NCBI GenBank assembly: GCA_049515555.1
Contig: JBEKTY010000004.1
Coordinates: forward strand, 41,769-105,768
Length of the DNA: 64,000 nucleotides
From: JBEKTY01 sp049515555
Lineage (GTDB): Bacteria; Planctomycetota; Planctomycetia; Pirellulales; Thermoguttaceae
Direction: 5' to 3'
Made by a program: the position numbers and the translations under genes. The notes beneath the pieces are model-generated. The model did no database searches. It was not told the DNA's origin and saw nothing but the letters and a program-made list of their open reading frames with translations. Of the stretch, positions 16,101 through 24,308 are shown piece by piece (position 1 is the stretch's first letter; each line of letters starts with the position of its first letter).

Positions 16101-19100
16101 TTCACCGCGTCATTCTGCGCGGCTGGCGTTCCAACAGCCTTCTTAGCGTCGGGCGCCGTTATTATCGCCGTCCACGTCTCGCGCTTGCCCGGCTCGAGCT
16201 TGGAGACGAAGTGCTCCCACTTCACGCTCAGCTCCTTGTTGCTCCAGGGCACGTCGATTTTTCGGGCGGTGAGATAGGCCCGGTTCTCGCGGACCATGGT
16301 TACGTGGAGCGAGAATCCGCCCCGCATCGACTCGCTGACCGCCTGCGTGACCTTCTGCTGGGTTGCGCCCGGCTCGGTCCAGAAGCCCTTGACGATCCGG
16401 CCGCGGTGCTCGATCTCGATAAAGGCCCGGCCTTGCTGGTAGCCCGTGCCCCACAGGGCCATGAACTCCTGGCCCGGCTCGAGCGACCAGCGGGGCGCGG
16501 CGACCAGGTTGGGAATCATGATGGGCAGCCGCTTGGCATCGGGGGCCAACACCTCCAGCGGCAGCCAGGCGACGACCTTCTTGCCGAAGCGATCCTGGGT
16601 CTCGAACTTCGCCCGGTAGGCCCCGGCGGCAAGCTTGGCCGACACGTGGGCCGTGCCGGCCAGGTCGGTGGTAAGGCCCTCTTCCGCCACCACCGCGCCC
16701 AGCTCCCAGGAATTGGGATTGCTGGGGTCGGCCTTGGGCCCCGGCGGCTGCTCAACCGCCTTGCCGGCCGCCTTGCCGCGCCGCACGGGCGGCCGGGGGT
16801 TGACTTGATGGAAGGGCTGCGGGCCAAACAGGCTCGGCCGCTCGACTTTCTCCGGCTGCTTGAGGCGGTAGATTTTCAGTCCGCCTTCGGCCCGCTGCGG
16901 CTCGCCGTCAAGCGTCCGCGTGCTGACGGTGATCTCCAGCGGCTTTTCGTCGGTGAGCCACTCGCCGGCGGCCAACGTGGCCCGCAGGGCCGTATAGCCC
17001 GCCTGCACGCTGCGCTGCGCCGAGCGGGTCTCGCCCGTAGTATCGGTCACGTCGGCCGATACCGCGAACTCGAAGGTCGGCTCGTCTTGCTCCGGGACCG
17101 AAAGGTCGGGCTGGGCCGTGAACTCGACGGTAAAGGCCCCCTCGGGCCCCGTGGCGGCCGTGCCGTGGGCGATCTCCTTGCTGACGGTCTGGACGGGCTG
17201 CCACCAGTGCCACCAGCCCCACCAGTCGGGATAACGCACCTGGCGGACCACGTGGTAGCGAACCTTGGCCCCGCCCACCGCCGCCCCCGTGTAGGCCAGG
17301 GCCTTGCCTTCAAGCTGCACCTTCGCGCCCAGCTTGGGGGCCGCCTTGGGGGCCTCGAGGGTCACCTGGAACTTCGGCCGCTTGTACTCCTCGACCCGCA
17401 CGACGGCCGCGCCCGCCGGCTGGCCCTCGACGCGAATCACCATTTGGCCCATCAGCCGGTCGCGCGGCGCGGTGAAGCTGCCGCTGAACGAGCCGTAGTC
17501 GTTGGTGCGCTGTTCCCGCCGCTCGATCTGCTTGCCGCTGACATCCTGAAACACGACCGTCAGCGTCCGGCCGGGCAACGCCTTGTAGTCGTCGCCCTCT
17601 TGATCCACGTTGATGGCGATGCCCTTGTATTGGATGGTCTGCCCTGGCCGGTACAGCGAGCGGTCGGTGAAGAAGATCGTCTGTTCGTGAGGCTTGGGCC
17701 GGATATCTTGGGAGTAGACGAAAATGTCGTTGGCCGTGGCCAGTTGCTGGTCCCGGAAAGCGGCGTGGATCACGTTCTGCCGCTGTATGACGCCGGCGAC
17801 GGAGAAGAACCCGTTGCTATCGGTCTTGCCGGCGCCGCCCGTGAGGATGCCGCCGTTCCAATCGCGGCCCCAGTCTTGCACGGCCGCGCCCGCGATCGGC
17901 TCGCCGGAGGCGGCGTCCAGGACGAACCCTTCCATGCTGCCTGCGCCCGGCCGGCTGCGCATCACCAGGGCCAGCGTGCTCACCCAGAAATCGGCCGCCG
18001 TCACCATGTTGTCGTGGTCCGTGAACGTCGGGTCGTGGCTGGCCAGCAGGAAATAGTATCCCGGCTTAAGCTGCGGCGGCGCGGCAAGCTCCTCGCTCCG
18101 CTCGCGAAAATCCCCGGCATCGGGCAAAACGGCCGACCAGGCCAGGTCCGGCTGGCGGGCCAGCAGGGCCTTCCGCTGCGGCTGGTCCAGCCATTCCGGC
18201 CGGGGTCTTCCGCTCTTCATCCGTTCCAGCCAGTCCTCGCGGATCGCCCGGAAGTACACCGCTTTGACGTTCCGGTAGCTGACGCGGATCGTCGGCCACG
18301 GCGCGTTCCATACCCGCTCGATGCTGATGCTCGACGAGCGGGCCTCGATCTGCCGGGCCAGGTTGTAGCACAGCCGGCCGCCGGCACTGGCGGGAAACAC
18401 CCGCGCACCCTGTTCGGCCAACTCGTGCGCCGCCGGCAGCTCGTTTTCTAACTGCAACATGCCGGCCAGGTCGTAGCGGGCCCGGGCCGAGACCTCGTGG
18501 TCGCCATTGCGCTCCACGTACCGCTTCAGGGCCGCCTTGTATCGCGCAGCTTTCTCCTCGCCAAAGGCCTTGTTGTGGCCGAACTCCAGCCGCAACAGAT
18601 CGGTATCCAAGAAGGCCGACTGCTCCTCGTCGGCCTGGTGGAATCGCAGCAAATCCTGATATAACCGGATCGCCTTCAAGATGGGCCCAGCGCCGTCGGC
18701 CGCGACATCCGGTCCCCTCTCCCTCCGGGAGAGGGTTAGGGTGAGGGGGAATACGTGAGGATCCTGCTTCTCCGATTCCAGTGACGGTTGCAGCTTCCCC
18801 TCACCCCGGCCCTCTCCCGGAGGGAGAGGGGGACTCGTGCCCGCACCCGGTTCCCATTTCAAGAAGTCAGCCGTCGGGGCGAAGATCGGGCTGTCGGCCG
18901 AGAGCTCGAAGGCCTCCTCCGCCTTGGCCGCCGCCTGCTCCCCCGAGCTGTAGAACGTCAGGGCCTCGTGCACCAGGAAGTCGTACAGCGTGGGCCGATA
19001 GCGGTCCGGCTGGCCGCCCTTCTCCAGCAGGTCGTCGAACTGCCCGATCGCCGTCCGCTTCAGCTCCGCAGGGTCGGCCAGGGCCCGGGCGTAATGCTTG

Positions 19101-19567
19101 TCGATCTCGGCGAACAGCCGGGGCAGGTCCCAGGTGGTGAAGTCCTTGCCCGGCGACTGGGCCGTTGCCGTCCGCTGCATGAACCGCCAGCGGTTGTGGC
19201 TGAAATACTGCCAATACCAGTCGGCCAGCACGGCCTCCAGCAGCGGGACCATCGGCTTGGGAGCCTTGTTGATCTCGGCCTCCAGGCGGGTAATCTTCTC
19301 CTCGGGCTTGTTGCCCTGGATAGTCCCCTCCAGGGCGATCTTCCGGCCGATGGCCTTGACCGCCTCGCCGTAGGCCTTGTCGGCCAGCGCGGCGTCGATA
19401 ATGGGCTGGAGCCGCTCGATGGCCGTCTTGGGCAACCCCGCCTTGACGGCCTCCTCAACCTGCTTCCACTGGGCCTCCCGCGTACCGGCCTCGGCCGCAC
19501 GGGCCGCCAGACCCAGGGCCGCGAGGCCCAGGCCGGCCGCCAACAGAATCATCGATCGTCGCCGCAT
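13118..19567 (-). CDS. Giant alpha-2-macroglobulin family protein with intact thioester motif
   Basis: This 2149-residue secreted protein has a signal peptide (MRRRSMILLAAGLGLAALGLAARAAEA) and an N-terminal helical region to about residue 470. Next come the MG2-type domain (FFTDRSLYRPGQTIQYKG), the A2M domain (NETAFFFPHLVAGSDGLVKIEF, near 1365) and the thioester domain with YECTEQ. Cys1596 and Gln1599 should form the thioester that traps proteases. Three dispersed repeats lie inside the gene without breaking the frame: P1 at residues about 245-286, a GACGCGGGGACAC tract at about 1152-1179 and P4 at about 2014-2036. They add low-complexity stretches such as PLTLTLSRRERGP. No penicillin-binding-protein gene is next to it, unlike the common pbpC pairing. 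Role: likely capture of attacking proteases at the cell surface. Confidence 0.92.
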   Translation of the reverse strand: MRRRSMILLAAGLGLAALGLAARAAEAGTREAQWKQVEEAVKAGLPKTAIERLQPIIDAALADKAYGEAVKAIGRKIALEGTIQGNKPEEKITRLEAEINKAPKPMVPLLEAVLADWYWQYFSHNRWRFMQRTATAQSPGKDFTTWDLPRLFAEIDKHYARALADPAELKRTAIGQFDDLLEKGGQPDRYRPTLYDFLVHEALTFYSSGEQAAAKAEEAFELSADSPIFAPTADFLKWEPGAGTSPPLPPGEGRGEGKLQPSLESEKQDPHVFPLTLTLSRRERGPDVAADGAGPILKAIRLYQDLLRFHQADEEQSAFLDTDLLRLEFGHNKAFGEEKAARYKAALKRYVERNGDHEVSARARYDLAGMLQLENELPAAHELAEQGARVFPASAGGRLCYNLARQIEARSSSISIERVWNAPWPTIRVSYRNVKAVYFRAIREDWLERMKSGRPRPEWLDQPQRKALLARQPDLAWSAVLPDAGDFRERSEELAAPPQLKPGYYFLLASHDPTFTDHDNMVTAADFWVSTLALVMRSRPGAGSMEGFVLDAASGEPIAGAAVQDWGRDWNGGILTGGAGKTDSNGFFSVAGVIQRQNVIHAAFRDQQLATANDIFVYSQDIRPKPHEQTIFFTDRSLYRPGQTIQYKGIAINVDQEGDDYKALPGRTLTVVFQDVSGKQIERREQRTNDYGSFSGSFTAPRDRLMGQMVIRVEGQPAGAAVVRVEEYKRPKFQVTLEAPKAAPKLGAKVQLEGKALAYTGAAVGGAKVRYHVVRQVRYPDWWGWWHWWQPVQTVSKEIAHGTAATGPEGAFTVEFTAQPDLSVPEQDEPTFEFAVSADVTDTTGETRSAQRSVQAGYTALRATLAAGEWLTDEKPLEITVSTRTLDGEPQRAEGGLKIYRLKQPEKVERPSLFGPQPFHQVNPRPPVRRGKAAGKAVEQPPGPKADPSNPNSWELGAVVAEEGLTTDLAGTAHVSAKLAAGAYRAKFETQDRFGKKVVAWLPLEVLAPDAKRLPIMIPNLVAAPRWSLEPGQEFMALWGTGYQQGRAFIEIEHRGRIVKGFWTEPGATQQKVTQAVSESMRGGFSLHVTMVRENRAYLTARKIDVPWSNKELSVKWEHFVSKLEPGKRETWTAIITAPDAKKAVGTPAAQNDAVKGRHGDAVNPEVSASPRPRVPASSADVSATAVAEMVAALYDQSLDAYLPHAWPRGFGVFRQDWTARGSQFENMAKPLFQMLGAWPFDQKDAKLTYRSFPASITVDLWGYMYYGFEAGFGRGAGRRAALAAPMAAGRMERAMAGEQQQEANGKFNLLADDRAANGRQLREVEALKRDGAMMADKQLAGGLQQAGQAPGALRPDLGQVAARKNLNETAFFFPHLVAGSDGLVKIEFTMPEALTQWKFLGFAHDGQLRSGLLEDKAVTAKDIMVQPNPPRFLREGDVLEFTVKVSNQSATRQAGSVRLTLADARTAKPLDAALGNTDTDRGFDLPAKQSQSYAWRLAIPDGTGPLSYKAVGSTGRLSDGEEGLLPVLVRRTLVTESMPLPIRGPETKSFDFARLRQSGQSKTLRHESLTVEMVSQPAWYAVMALPYLMEFPYECTEQVFNRLYANALARHIAGSDPKIGRIFEQWKGTPALDSPLEKNQDLKSVLLEETPWVRQAASESQARRNVGILFDENRLNDETTRLLAKLAEMQMGDGAWPWFPGGPPNDYITLYITTGYGRLRHLGVKLDTAAAVKSLGRLDGWIDRMYRDILQAGHPDENHLSSTVALYLYGRSFFLEDRPVAPGPREAVDYFLGQARRYWLAVDCRQSQAHLAIALKRFGDRATPAAIMRSIKERSVSDDELGMFWRDTELSWWWYRAPIETQAMMIEAFDEVMSDAQTVEDCKVWLLKQKQTQDWKTTKATADAVYALLLRGTGLLKSDQLVEVTLGPTTIKPEKVEAGTGYFQQRFARGEIMPELGRITVRKLDAGVAWGSVHWQYLEDTSKITPYAGTPLRLTKSLWRRQYTAKGPVLEPVGDCPNFRPTKMGLSPSVGLSPSAPLQVGDELVVRITLHTDRDMEYVHLKDYRASGTEPEGVLSHYKYQDGLGYYESTRDTASHFFIDYLPKGTYVFEYAARVVHKGQYQTGMAQIQCMYAPEFNSHSESFVLDVP
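13461..13527. repeat. P4 repeat (GGGGACAGTCCC family) in-frame inside the macroglobulin gene
   Basis: A hairpin with GAAGGGGACAGTCCC repeated twice, a TTTTCGTCGGACGAAAA centre and a closing GGGACAGTCCCC. It encodes about 23 residues near residue 2014-2036 without disrupting the frame. A shorter copy lies at 20368-20415 in another gene. Confidence 0.85.
16032..16115. repeat. GACGCGGGGACACGGGG tract in-frame inside the macroglobulin gene
   Basis: Degenerate six-base units (GGGGACGC type) encode a Ser/Pro/Arg-rich linker (SASPRPRVPASSADV) around residues 1152-1179. The same kind of tract is found between genes at about 21190-21270, so this one was probably inserted. Confidence 0.7.
18712..18834. 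repeat. P1 repeat in-frame inside the macroglobulin gene
   Basis: A full inverted pair of P1 units, as seen between genes elsewhere, here encodes about 41 extra residues (PPLPPGEGRGEG and PLTLTLSRRERGP ends) between residues about 245 and 286. The frame is open across both arms and the spacer. Confidence 0.88.
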
Positions 19568-19688
19568 CGCTCGGTTCCTCCCCGTCTTGTGATTACAAAC
19601 CCCCGGTTAGACGCCGCCGGAGGGCCGGAAGTTCCCTCGCGATATGCCGCAACGGCAGGGGTACTGTCCCCTTCGGCCTCTGCCGGGA

Positions 19689-20198
19689 TCAACCGAAGCT
19701 TTCCAAGGCGCTTTGTTCGTTGTCGGAGATGTCAAGTACGGTGTGCAATCTCGCGGTGGTGAAGACGGCCAAGACCTCCGAAGATAGCCCGCAGAGCTTC
19801 AACCTCTTGCCCGCTTCGGCCAGCGTTGCCCGCATCGCCACCACCATGCCCAGGAACATGCTGGAGACGATTCGCAGGTGGACCAGATTCAACACCACCC
19901 CGGTGGCGTCTCCGGCCGCCGCAAGGAGCTCGTCCCTACCCCGCAGCGAGATTTCGTTGGTCGAAATCAGCTTCGGCAGGAACGTGAGAATGACCGTCTC
20001 GCCCATGGTTTTCCGCACGAACCAGAATGGCCGCTTGCAGTCCGGACAACGCGCCTCCCGCCTCGGGTCGGAAATATCGCCGAACATGTTATTACCGCAC
20101 AACGGGCAGCAGTTCGGGGTCTCTTCGCAGCTCTGGGGCGAACCCTGCGCGGCCTCGCGCCGCTTGGCGGATTTCCACCAACGCCCCAAGTTAATCAT
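19689..20198 (-). CDS. STAS-domain (anti-anti-sigma-like) protein with N-terminal zinc ribbon
   Basis: The product is 169 residues from the ATG at 20198, which has GGGGGA eight bases upstream; an ATG at 20276 is also in frame. Residues about 30-60 carry two Cys pairs (CPLCGNN and CPDCKRP), a zinc ribbon. The rest reads as a STAS domain: ETVILTFLPKLIST, then GVVLNLVHLRIVSSMFLGMVVAMRATL, then LKLCGLSSEVLAVFTTARLHTVLDI. The serines in VSSMFLG are at the place where SpoIIAA-type proteins are phosphorylated. It is probably a cytoplasmic partner-switch regulator; no kinase or phosphatase partner is adjacent. It is divergent from the gene at 20260. Confidence 0.82.
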   Translation of the reverse strand: MINLGRWWKSAKRREAAQGSPQSCEETPNCCPLCGNNMFGDISDPRREARCPDCKRPFWFVRKTMGETVILTFLPKLISTNEISLRGRDELLAAAGDATGVVLNLVHLRIVSSMFLGMVVAMRATLAEAGKRLKLCGLSSEVLAVFTTARLHTVLDISDNEQSALESFG

Positions 20199-20259
20199 CA
20201 CGCCGATCCCCCATGAAGCCCCGACACGACCAGGAAAACACCACATCGACTGTATCAAG

Positions 20260-20922
20260 ATGGGCGGCCCTGTCAAGAAGCCGGAAGGATGGGATAACGT
20301 CGCCTATCAGCTTGAAGCTGCGCCGCAGGCCAAGGCGGATGCCCCGCCCGCCGCCGACGGGCCCTCTGAAGGGGACAGTCCCAGTTTCGTCGGACGAGAC
20401 TCGGGACAGTCCCCGCCCGCGGCGGGCAAAACGGCCAGGGGCAAGGCTCGCGCCGACAAAGCCAGGAATGCAGAGTTTCGCAGTGTCGACGATGTCAAGT
20501 CGTTCTTCCTCAAGGGCCTGGTCCAGGCCCAACAAAAGTATGGGAGCAAAGCGGCAGATTCCAGCGGCAAGGCCGGCCCGGGCCAAAGTTCCGGCTCCGG
20601 TACGCGCCCCGGTTACGGCCCCAGCTCCGGCTATGGCCCGGGTTCCGCTTCCGGCTACGGTTCGGCCAAGGTCAAGCACAATCGCATTTATACCGCGGCG
20701 GAAATAGTCCAGAAGTTCGGTGATCCCGCTTCCCGCAAGAGCGAGACGACCTTGGAGCACTGGGTCTACAAGTGCAAAGACGGCGTGGTGCACGTCCACT
20801 TCACCGAGGTCGGCTACGCCGGCGGCTCCTCCGCCTCCAAGTCGGAAACAGTGCGGCTGGAAGTCAAGTCGGTGGATTCGTCTTCCGCGCCGTCGGCGGG
20901 CGGGACGCGTCGCATGGAATGA
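20260..20922 (+). CDS. Unknown protein with in-frame P4 repeat and Gly/Tyr/Pro-rich linker
   Basis: The 220-residue product starts MGGPVKKPEGWDNVAYQLEA. There is no good ribosome site, so the start is uncertain. Residues about 35-50 (SEGDSPSFVGRDSGQSP) are encoded by a P4 repeat. Residues about 110-145 form a Gly-Ser-Tyr-Pro linker with repeats such as GYGPSSGYGPG. The C-terminal third (YTAAEIVQKFGDPASRKSETTLEHWVYKCKDGVVHVHFTEVGY) looks like a small beta domain resembling the outer-membrane SmpA/BamE pattern, where a D-P pair precedes a W-Y-C-sheet. That resemblance is weak. No signal peptide is seen with this start. Confidence 0.6.
   Translation: MGGPVKKPEGWDNVAYQLEAAPQAKADAPPAADGPSEGDSPSFVGRDSGQSPPAAGKTARGKARADKARNAEFRSVDDVKSFFLKGLVQAQQKYGSKAADSSGKAGPGQSSGSGTRPGYGPSSGYGPGSASGYGSAKVKHNRIYTAAEIVQKFGDPASRKSETTLEHWVYKCKDGVVHVHFTEVGYAGGSSASKSETVRLEVKSVDSSSAPSAGGTRRME
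20368..20415. repeat. P4 repeat in-frame inside the gene at 20260
   Basis: GAAGGGGACAGTCCC, then a TTTCGTCGGACGAGA centre, then GGGACAGTCCCC; 48 bp, which is 16 codons, so the insertion keeps the frame. Confidence 0.82.
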
Positions 20923-21269
20923 CGCGGAGAGGGGGAGACGCGGCGACGCGGAGAGTGCCGGCGTCGCGCGTGTCGCCGCGTCGAAAAGTTACAGAGGCAA
21001 GATCCTCACCGATTTCCCCTCACCCTAACCCTCTCCCGGAGGGAGAGGGGACCGGGCAAAACGACGCGGAGCGTGCCGGCGTCGCGCGTGTCCCCGGGTC
21101 GAAAAGTTACAGAGGCAAGATCCTCACCGATTTCCCCTCACCCTAACCCTCTCCCGGAGGGAGAGGGGACCGGGCAAAACGACGCGGAGAATATCGGTGT
21201 CCCCGCGTCCCCGTGTCCCCGTGTCTCCGTGTCCCCATATCCCCGCGTCCCCGCGTCCGCGCGAGCGGG
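20923..21269. repeat. 120 bp tandem duplication with P1 half units and CCCCGCGT tract
   Basis: No gene lies here. A 120 bp unit beginning near CGACGCGGAG and containing a P1 half element (21015-21053, 21135-21173) is repeated in tandem, with a third partial start at about 21181. A degenerate CCCCGCGTCC tract follows to about 21270, reaching the stop codon region of the HzsA-like gene. Confidence 0.85.
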
Positions 21270-23652
21270 CTACTGCGCCGGCCGATCGGATTCCAGGAGC
21301 GGCGCGAGCTTGCGGCGGAACTCGGCGAGCTCCCGCTCCTGCTCGCGGCTGTAGTGCCCTTGGCGCTGGGCGTAGGTGTCCATCCAGGTGGCCAGCCGCT
21401 CGAGGCCGTCGGGATCGATCCGCACGCCTTCGTGGCCTTGTGCCGCCGTGAGCAGGGCCAGCAGCTTGCTCTTGCGGGCCGGCATTTCGCCCACCAGCGA
21501 CCGGTCGCGCTCGCGGGCCAGACGGTAGAGGTCCTTGCCGCCGAAGTTCAGCAGATTGTCGTAGGCGTGCGGCGGCATGAGATCCAAGCGGGCCGCCTTG
21601 GCGTTGCCGCTCTTGGGCTTGTGGCAAGATACGCACTGGCGGTCGAGCACCGGCTGCACGAGCGTGTCGAACCGCAGCGGCCAGGAGCCCGCCGGGCCCG
21701 GCGTCAGTTTCGATGGTTTGCGGGCGACGGCCGCCAGGACCTGGTTCACCGCCGGCGCCGCCTCCCGCGATTCGTGACAGCCGATGCAGGCCAGCGTCTG
21801 CTGCGGCTGGACGTAGGTCAGGCTGCGCATGGTCTGCAGGGCCAGTCCCTGCCGGTCCAGGGCCTGAAAGAACAGGGGCACGCCGGAAGGGACGCGAAAA
21901 TAGGCCGAGCCGTCGGCCTCCACCGGCACGGTGCCCAGCACGAACTTCCCGGGGTCTTCGTCCGATATTCCCAGGCTCGGGTTATTCATGTGCGGCTGGG
22001 TCTTGGGCGGAACGGCCACCACCCGCAGCCGCTGGACCGAACCCCGCGAGACGCCCGGCAAGCCCTGGTAAACGTCTTTCAGCAGGAAGCAGCCTTCCTG
22101 GCGGCCGTCCCATTGGACCATGTTGGGATAGGCGGGCGGCTTGGCCCGCGCCCGCAGCGGGATGGGGCACAGGCTGGCAATCGCCGGGTCGCGGTACAGC
22201 AAGTTCAAGTTGCCCCACGCATCGTACAAGTACAGCCCGGTGGCGTTGACCGGGTTCCGCTCGGTGTCGTCCACGCGGCAATGGGGCGGCAGGCCCCGAT
22301 CGCTCCAGGCCACCAGGTAATGCTCCTCCGAGAGCGGATAGGGGTTGACGTAGTAGGCGCCGGTCTGGCCTTCGGTCTCGGGGAACGGCACCTCCGGCGT
22401 GAGCCGCACGACGGGGGCCGACTCCTCGCTGCCCCGCGTGCGATCCAACAGGACCAGCGAGCCCCCTAGATTCGAATGATGCGCCGAGGCCGTAAAAATG
22501 AGCTTCTGGGAGCCGGGAATCGATCGGGCCTCGACCTTCACCTGCGGCCGCACCGTATAGTTGCCGTAGACCAACTGCGGATTGGTGCCGTCCGGGTTGG
22601 TCGACCACAGGCTGAAGAAGTGGCCGTTGAAGCGGTCGATGTAGTCCCAGCGGGTGTAAAGGATGCGGCCGTCGTTGGCCACCGAGGGGGTCCACTCGAA
22701 GTTCTCGAAGGCCGAGATCGGGCGCAGGTTCCGCCCGTCGGACCCGATGGCGTGCAGCGTGAACACCGGCACGGGACGGTAGTTGTCGCCGCCGCAGCGG
22801 ACGTAGCTGTCGGGCAGATCGGAAAGCGTCGTGGCCGCCGTGTTGCTCTGACTGGACTGCAGCGCCAGGCCCTTCCGCGTGGAAAGGAAGGCAATGTCGC
22901 CGCTGGGCAAGTAGATGCCGTTGAAGTCGTCGTACCGCCCGTGGGTCAAGGCCCGCCGCCCGCTGCCGTCGACGTTCATCTCGAAAAGGTGGTAGAAGCA
23001 GTCCTCCGGCACGTTGCGCTTGTCGGCCTTGTTGGGCTGGTCGGCCAACTTCGGATCGTACTTGCAATAGGCGAAGACGATCTTCCGGCCGTCGAAGGAG
23101 AGATCGGGCCGCAGGAAACTTCCCAGGGGCATGTCGGCCGTCAGGCAGCGGAGCCGCGGCGCGGGCGTCTTGAATCCTTCCAGCACGAACACGCCGCCGC
23201 CCGGCCGCGACCACCAGCCGTAGAACTGGTCGGACATGTGCGGGAACCGCCCCGGGGCCTGCTTGACGAACACAATCGCCTCGAAGTCCAATAGCGGACT
23301 GCGCAGGGCCATGTTCCGCACGGCCCAGCGGGCGTCGAAGTACAGTTTCCGCCGGGCCTCCTGCGGGGCGCCGGGGGGGGAGTTGCTTCAGCCGCTCGCC
23401 GGCATGCCGCAGCGATTGCGCCTCGTCCTCGACCGCCACGCCCCGCCGCCGAAGGTCCTCCGCCAGTTGCAGCCCCCGCTGGACGACTTTCCCGGTCGGG
23501 TAGCTCGCGCCGCGATCGCGCAGTTCCTCCTGCCGGAGCCAATCGGCTTCGATCTGCACGGCGGAGATCACCGGCGCTACGGCTTGCACCGGGAAGACGT
23601 AAAGGAAGAACAACATCCCGGCCAACGTGGCGGCAGCGTGGTTTGTTTTCAT
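21270..23652 (-). pseudogene. HzsA-like secreted dihaem c-type cytochrome with propeller, frameshifted
   Basis: The reading frame is split at a run of eight G (23373-23380). The N-terminal piece (from ATG 23652, signal peptide MKTNHAAATLAGMLFFLYVFPVQAVA) is in one frame and the remaining ~690 residues to 21270 are in another. Removing one base from the run would join RLKQLPP to GAPQEARRKLYFDARW and give about 793 residues. The body has beta-propeller-like repeats. Near the C-terminus are two haem c motifs, CIGCH (about 21772-21789) and CVSCH (about 21619-21638). The layout matches proteins related to the alpha subunit of hydrazine synthase that are common in non-anammox planctomycetes. It is likely a periplasmic redox protein, not an anammox enzyme. 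The break may be a sequencing error in the homopolymer. Confidence 0.82.
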
Positions 23653-23770
23653 GGCGGGCCCCTGGAGGGAAGTTTCGGCGCGGCGGGATCCGGACGCTTG
23701 CCTGTGCGCCCTGTCCCTGTAGTCTATCCTACCGTTGCAACGGGGTAAACCGGTATCTCTGTCATTCTTA

Positions 23771-23880
23771 CGTATTCCTCACGCTCCGCGTGAGGCCGGA
23801 AGAACGCGTGCGGCTCTGTCGGGCCCTCTCGCGGAGCGAGAGGAGTACGGATCGGTCGTACTCCTCACGCGGAGCGTGAA
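23771..23880. repeat. Hairpin cluster, TCACGCTCCGCGTGA type
   Basis: Three small palindromes (CTCACGCTCCGCGTGAG, CTCTCGCGGAGCGAGAG, CTCACGCGGAGCGTGA) form a cruciform-like set with complementary GTACTCCT/AGGAGTAC parts. A two-arm relative lies at 62124-62173. Confidence 0.75.
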
Positions 23881-23888
23881 TTTTTCCC

Positions 23889-23998
23889 GCGTTGTGGCCG
23901 GTCTGCGACCGAGCCACGCCGCCGATTTGACGGTCTCCCGAGCCCCGGAGACCTTCGGTCGGGCGACGGCGGGGTCAGGAGACCCGCGCCGAACTTGT
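23889..23998. repeat. P3 palindromic repeat
   Basis: Begins GCGTTGTGGCCGGTCTGC and ends GGAGACCCGCGCCGAACTTG. Third copy of the family in the window. Confidence 0.8.
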
Positions 23999-24116
23999 CG
24001 GGAGCCCCGCGCCGAACTTGAATCGCTGGGCCGGTGCAGCCAGGCGAAGGAAACCCGCTCGGACCCTGGACATCGGCGGGCGCTGGGCTAATATGGAGGG
24101 CTAGCTGTCCGGCCTT

Positions 24117-24216
24117 CTTCACCACCGAGATTAACTCGGTGGGGTCGTTGCGGGGCGCGAGCGGGCCGGTTAGCCGTCCAGCCTGGCTCACCACCGAGGT
24201 GAACTCGGTGGGGTCG
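24117..24216. repeat. Two direct copies of a CACCGAG-AACTCGGTG hairpin
   Basis: TTCACCACCGAGATTAACTC and CTCACCACCGAGGTGAACTC, each followed by GGTGGGGTCG, lie about 67 bp apart. Only two units are present, so this is not a CRISPR array. Confidence 0.75.
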
Positions 24217-24308
24217 GTTGCTTTCGCCGGCCGTGCTGGTGTGTGGTGCGTACGGATTGGCATCGGGCGCGCAGAAAGTCAGAAATGCCGGTCAAAAGGA
24301 GAGATATC

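Larger units (their letters stand above)
23653..24308. other. 650 bp repeat-rich intergenic stretch
   Basis: Lies between divergent genes. It holds hairpins of the TCACGCTCCGCGTGA type (about 23771-23880), a P3 element (23889-23998) and two direct units of ACCACCGAG-x-TAACTCGGTGGGG (24117-24216). No gene is seen. Promoters for both flanking genes must lie here or within these repeats. Confidence 0.65.

Noticed and set aside
15092..18451. Plus-strand open frame of over 1100 codons
   Set aside because: Antisense to the macroglobulin gene, with no recognisable domain and biased composition.
21270..23652. Evidence of anammox (hydrazine synthase)
   Set aside because: Only a HzsA-like protein is present, with no HzsB/C or hydroxylamine oxidoreductase genes; such proteins are common in other planctomycetes.
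24117..24216. Possible CRISPR-like direct repeats
   Set aside because: Only two hairpin units, with no further spacers and no cas genes nearby.
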